Below are positions 4,445-5,475 of a stretch of DNA of 5,475 bases, piece by piece. Position numbers and translations under genes: made by a program. This stretch comes from Pseudomonadota bacterium. Lineage in GTDB: Bacteria; Desulfobacterota; Desulfobacteria; Desulfobacterales; Desulfobacteraceae. The notes beneath the pieces were generated by a model, which ran no database searches, was not told the origin of the DNA, and saw only the letters and a program-made list of their open reading frames with translations. Location: assembly GCA_018812385.1 (NCBI GenBank), contig JAHJDU010000288.1, forward strand, positions 1 through 5,475. Direction: 5' to 3'. Position 1 is the stretch's first letter, and the number at the start of each line of letters is the position of its first letter.

Positions 4445-5416
4445 TTACATCCGTTTATTTGTGAAAGCAAATTTTAAAAAACTGGCAATGTCTTTAATAA
4501 ATCTTATCCAGCTATCCGGCGATCGCCAGATCATTGACATATAGCCTATCAGAACTGTTGTCCGCTTGAAATGGGATTTGTAAAAATCAATAAAAAGAAC
4601 CTCCATTTTTTGTTTTGTGAGGCCTTTGGGAATAAAGAGGAACTGCATGCAGTCCATTTTTTCCCAATCTTCAGTAAATGTCCCAATCTTTTCGCCTTGT
4701 TCTTTGATTTTGCTATATATGGGTGAACCAGGAAAGGGAGTGAATTTGGCCAGGCTGATCATCCAGCAACCTGCAGCTTTCATGAGTTTGAGCAGCTCAA
4801 AATCAAGGTGTTCAGCTCTTGCAGCGCAGTTAAAGGTGATTTTCAACGGATTTTGAATCATCAGCCTGGCAAACTCTTCCACCCGGCGGCGATTAAAAGT
4901 AAACTGATCGTCATAAAAATTGATATGCCTGATATTGAAATTATCTTTTAAATATTTCAAGTGATTGTACAGGTATCTGGCAGAATTATATCTGAAGCTT
5001 TTTCTGAAAACCGATCTATCACAATAACTGCAGGAATAAGGGCACCCCCTGCTGGATATACAACTTGCATTGGGAACTTTGGGATAATTAAATATGGGAA
5101 GTTTGTAACTTGAGGGGTAACCTGATAATTTTTCATATTCGGCAATCCTTATCCCGTCAAGAAAACTGGATGTTGTGCATGAAAAACCGATAAAAGCAGG
5201 GGCCTCGTTTTCCAGATATTTTACGATCAACTCATCTGATTCAGGGTCAGCATAACAGTCAATGATGTGGGAGTTGATTTGAAATTGATCCAGGTATGCT
5301 GCAATGCTGGCAAGCCCGAGAGGAGGCATAATGTTAGCTTTTCTGGAGATATCTGTTTTTGCATTCACAGGATTGTAACCAAGGGGATGGATAAATAGTA
5401 TTTTTTTTTGAATCAT
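4445..5416 (-). CDS. B12-binding radical SAM protein, apparently with two internal in-frame deletions
   Basis: The 323-residue frame has a cobalamin-binding-type N-terminus (ILFIHPLGYNP, IMPPLGLASIAAYLDQ, IIDCYADPESDELI, FIGFSCTTSSFLDGIRIAE, residues 5-93) with no DxHxxG, so any B12 would be base-off without His ligation. The radical SAM core follows, with the [4Fe-4S] motif CPYSCSYC (C125, C129, C132), then HINFYDDQFTFNRRRVEEF and FNCAARAEHLDFELLKLMKAAGCW. From my knowledge of the family, full-length members have ~460-480 residues. Here IRIAE (to 93) jumps to YEKLSGYPSSYK, losing the second half of the B12 fold and linker. CWMISL (to 222) jumps to AKFTPFPGSPIY, losing the barrel segment that normally runs from GIESGDPE through GLPGET. 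Both joins keep the frame. The C-terminus is complete. Substrate unknown; activity is doubtful without those barrel strands. There is no Shine-Dalgarno; the start lies 2 bases after the upstream stop, indicating coupling. Confidence 0.82.
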   Translation of the reverse strand: MIQKKILFIHPLGYNPVNAKTDISRKANIMPPLGLASIAAYLDQFQINSHIIDCYADPESDELIVKYLENEAPAFIGFSCTTSSFLDGIRIAEYEKLSGYPSSYKLPIFNYPKVPNASCISSRGCPYSCSYCDRSVFRKSFRYNSARYLYNHLKYLKDNFNIRHINFYDDQFTFNRRRVEEFARLMIQNPLKITFNCAARAEHLDFELLKLMKAAGCWMISLAKFTPFPGSPIYSKIKEQGEKIGTFTEDWEKMDCMQFLFIPKGLTKQKMEVLFIDFYKSHFKRTTVLIGYMSMIWRSPDSWIRFIKDIASFLKFAFTNKRM

Positions 5417-5418
5417 AT

Positions 5419-5475
5419 CTATAATGATTTTTTTTTACGGTTTTTAGGAATTATAGCCATGTCCCATAACAACCC
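5419..5475 (-). CDS. C-terminal end of an unidentified upstream gene (partial)
   Basis: The minus-strand frame entering from the window edge encodes 18 residues (LLWDMAIIPKNRKKKS followed by L) and stops at TAG 5419-5421, two bases before the radical SAM ATG. The basic tail looks like a genuine protein end. The tight spacing, plus the absence of a ribosome-binding site for the radical SAM gene, indicate that the two genes are translationally coupled in an operon. The piece is too short for a family call. Confidence 0.5.
   Translation of the reverse strand, partial: GLLWDMAIIPKNRKKKSL

Noticed and set aside
1..5475. A new defence system, CRISPR array, IS element or biosynthetic gene cluster.
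   Set aside because: No repeat-spacer structure, terminal inverted repeats, transposase/integrase, helicase/nuclease or biosynthetic core genes beyond the single damaged radical SAM gene were found on either strand.

Overview
The window looks like a chromosomal stretch from an anaerobic deltaproteobacterium, most likely Desulfobacterota/Desulfobacterales. This is an inference from the AT-leaning composition, the AroQ-TyrA fusion protein, the PilZ and MscS types, and a B12-binding radical SAM protein of a kind I associate with that group. No rRNA, tRNA, CRISPR array or complete insertion sequence is visible.

Layout. (1) Positions 1-791, minus strand: the 5' two thirds of a bifunctional chorismate mutase/prephenate dehydrogenase (tyrA), cut by the window edge. 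(2) 890-1431, minus strand: a compact toxin-antitoxin operon with a ribbon-helix-helix antitoxin followed by a MazF/PemK toxin in a 4-bp overlap. Upstream lies a near-consensus sigma-70 promoter whose -10 region is overlapped by a perfect 12-bp palindrome, a likely autoregulatory operator. (3) 1442-1886 holds no intact gene but is a graveyard: a plus-strand fragment of a second, different mazF, followed by a fragment of a response-regulator receiver domain. (4) 1887-2717, minus strand: an MscS-type small mechanosensitive channel, divergent from (5) 2925-3335, plus strand, a small PilZ c-di-GMP-binding protein. (6) 3408-4280, plus strand: an EamA-type DMT-superfamily transporter with a TTG start. 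(7) 4281-5475, minus strand: what was once an operon. It holds the last 18 codons of an unidentified gene, then a B12-binding radical SAM gene that appears to have lost two internal blocks in frame, then the first ~50 codons of an MFS transporter that ends abruptly against the 3' end of the EamA gene.

How the parts relate. TyrA is housekeeping tyrosine biosynthesis. MscS (osmotic release) and PilZ (c-di-GMP response) are intact single genes that share a divergent intergenic region. The most unusual property is the density of deletion or rearrangement scars. There are truncated genes at about 1625, 1765, 1860 and 4283, and inferred internal deletions at about 4752 and 5137. I do not see a convincing new defence or biosynthetic system. 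The best leads are the doubly deleted radical SAM protein and the mazF/receiver-domain junkyard beside a live mazEF-like operon.
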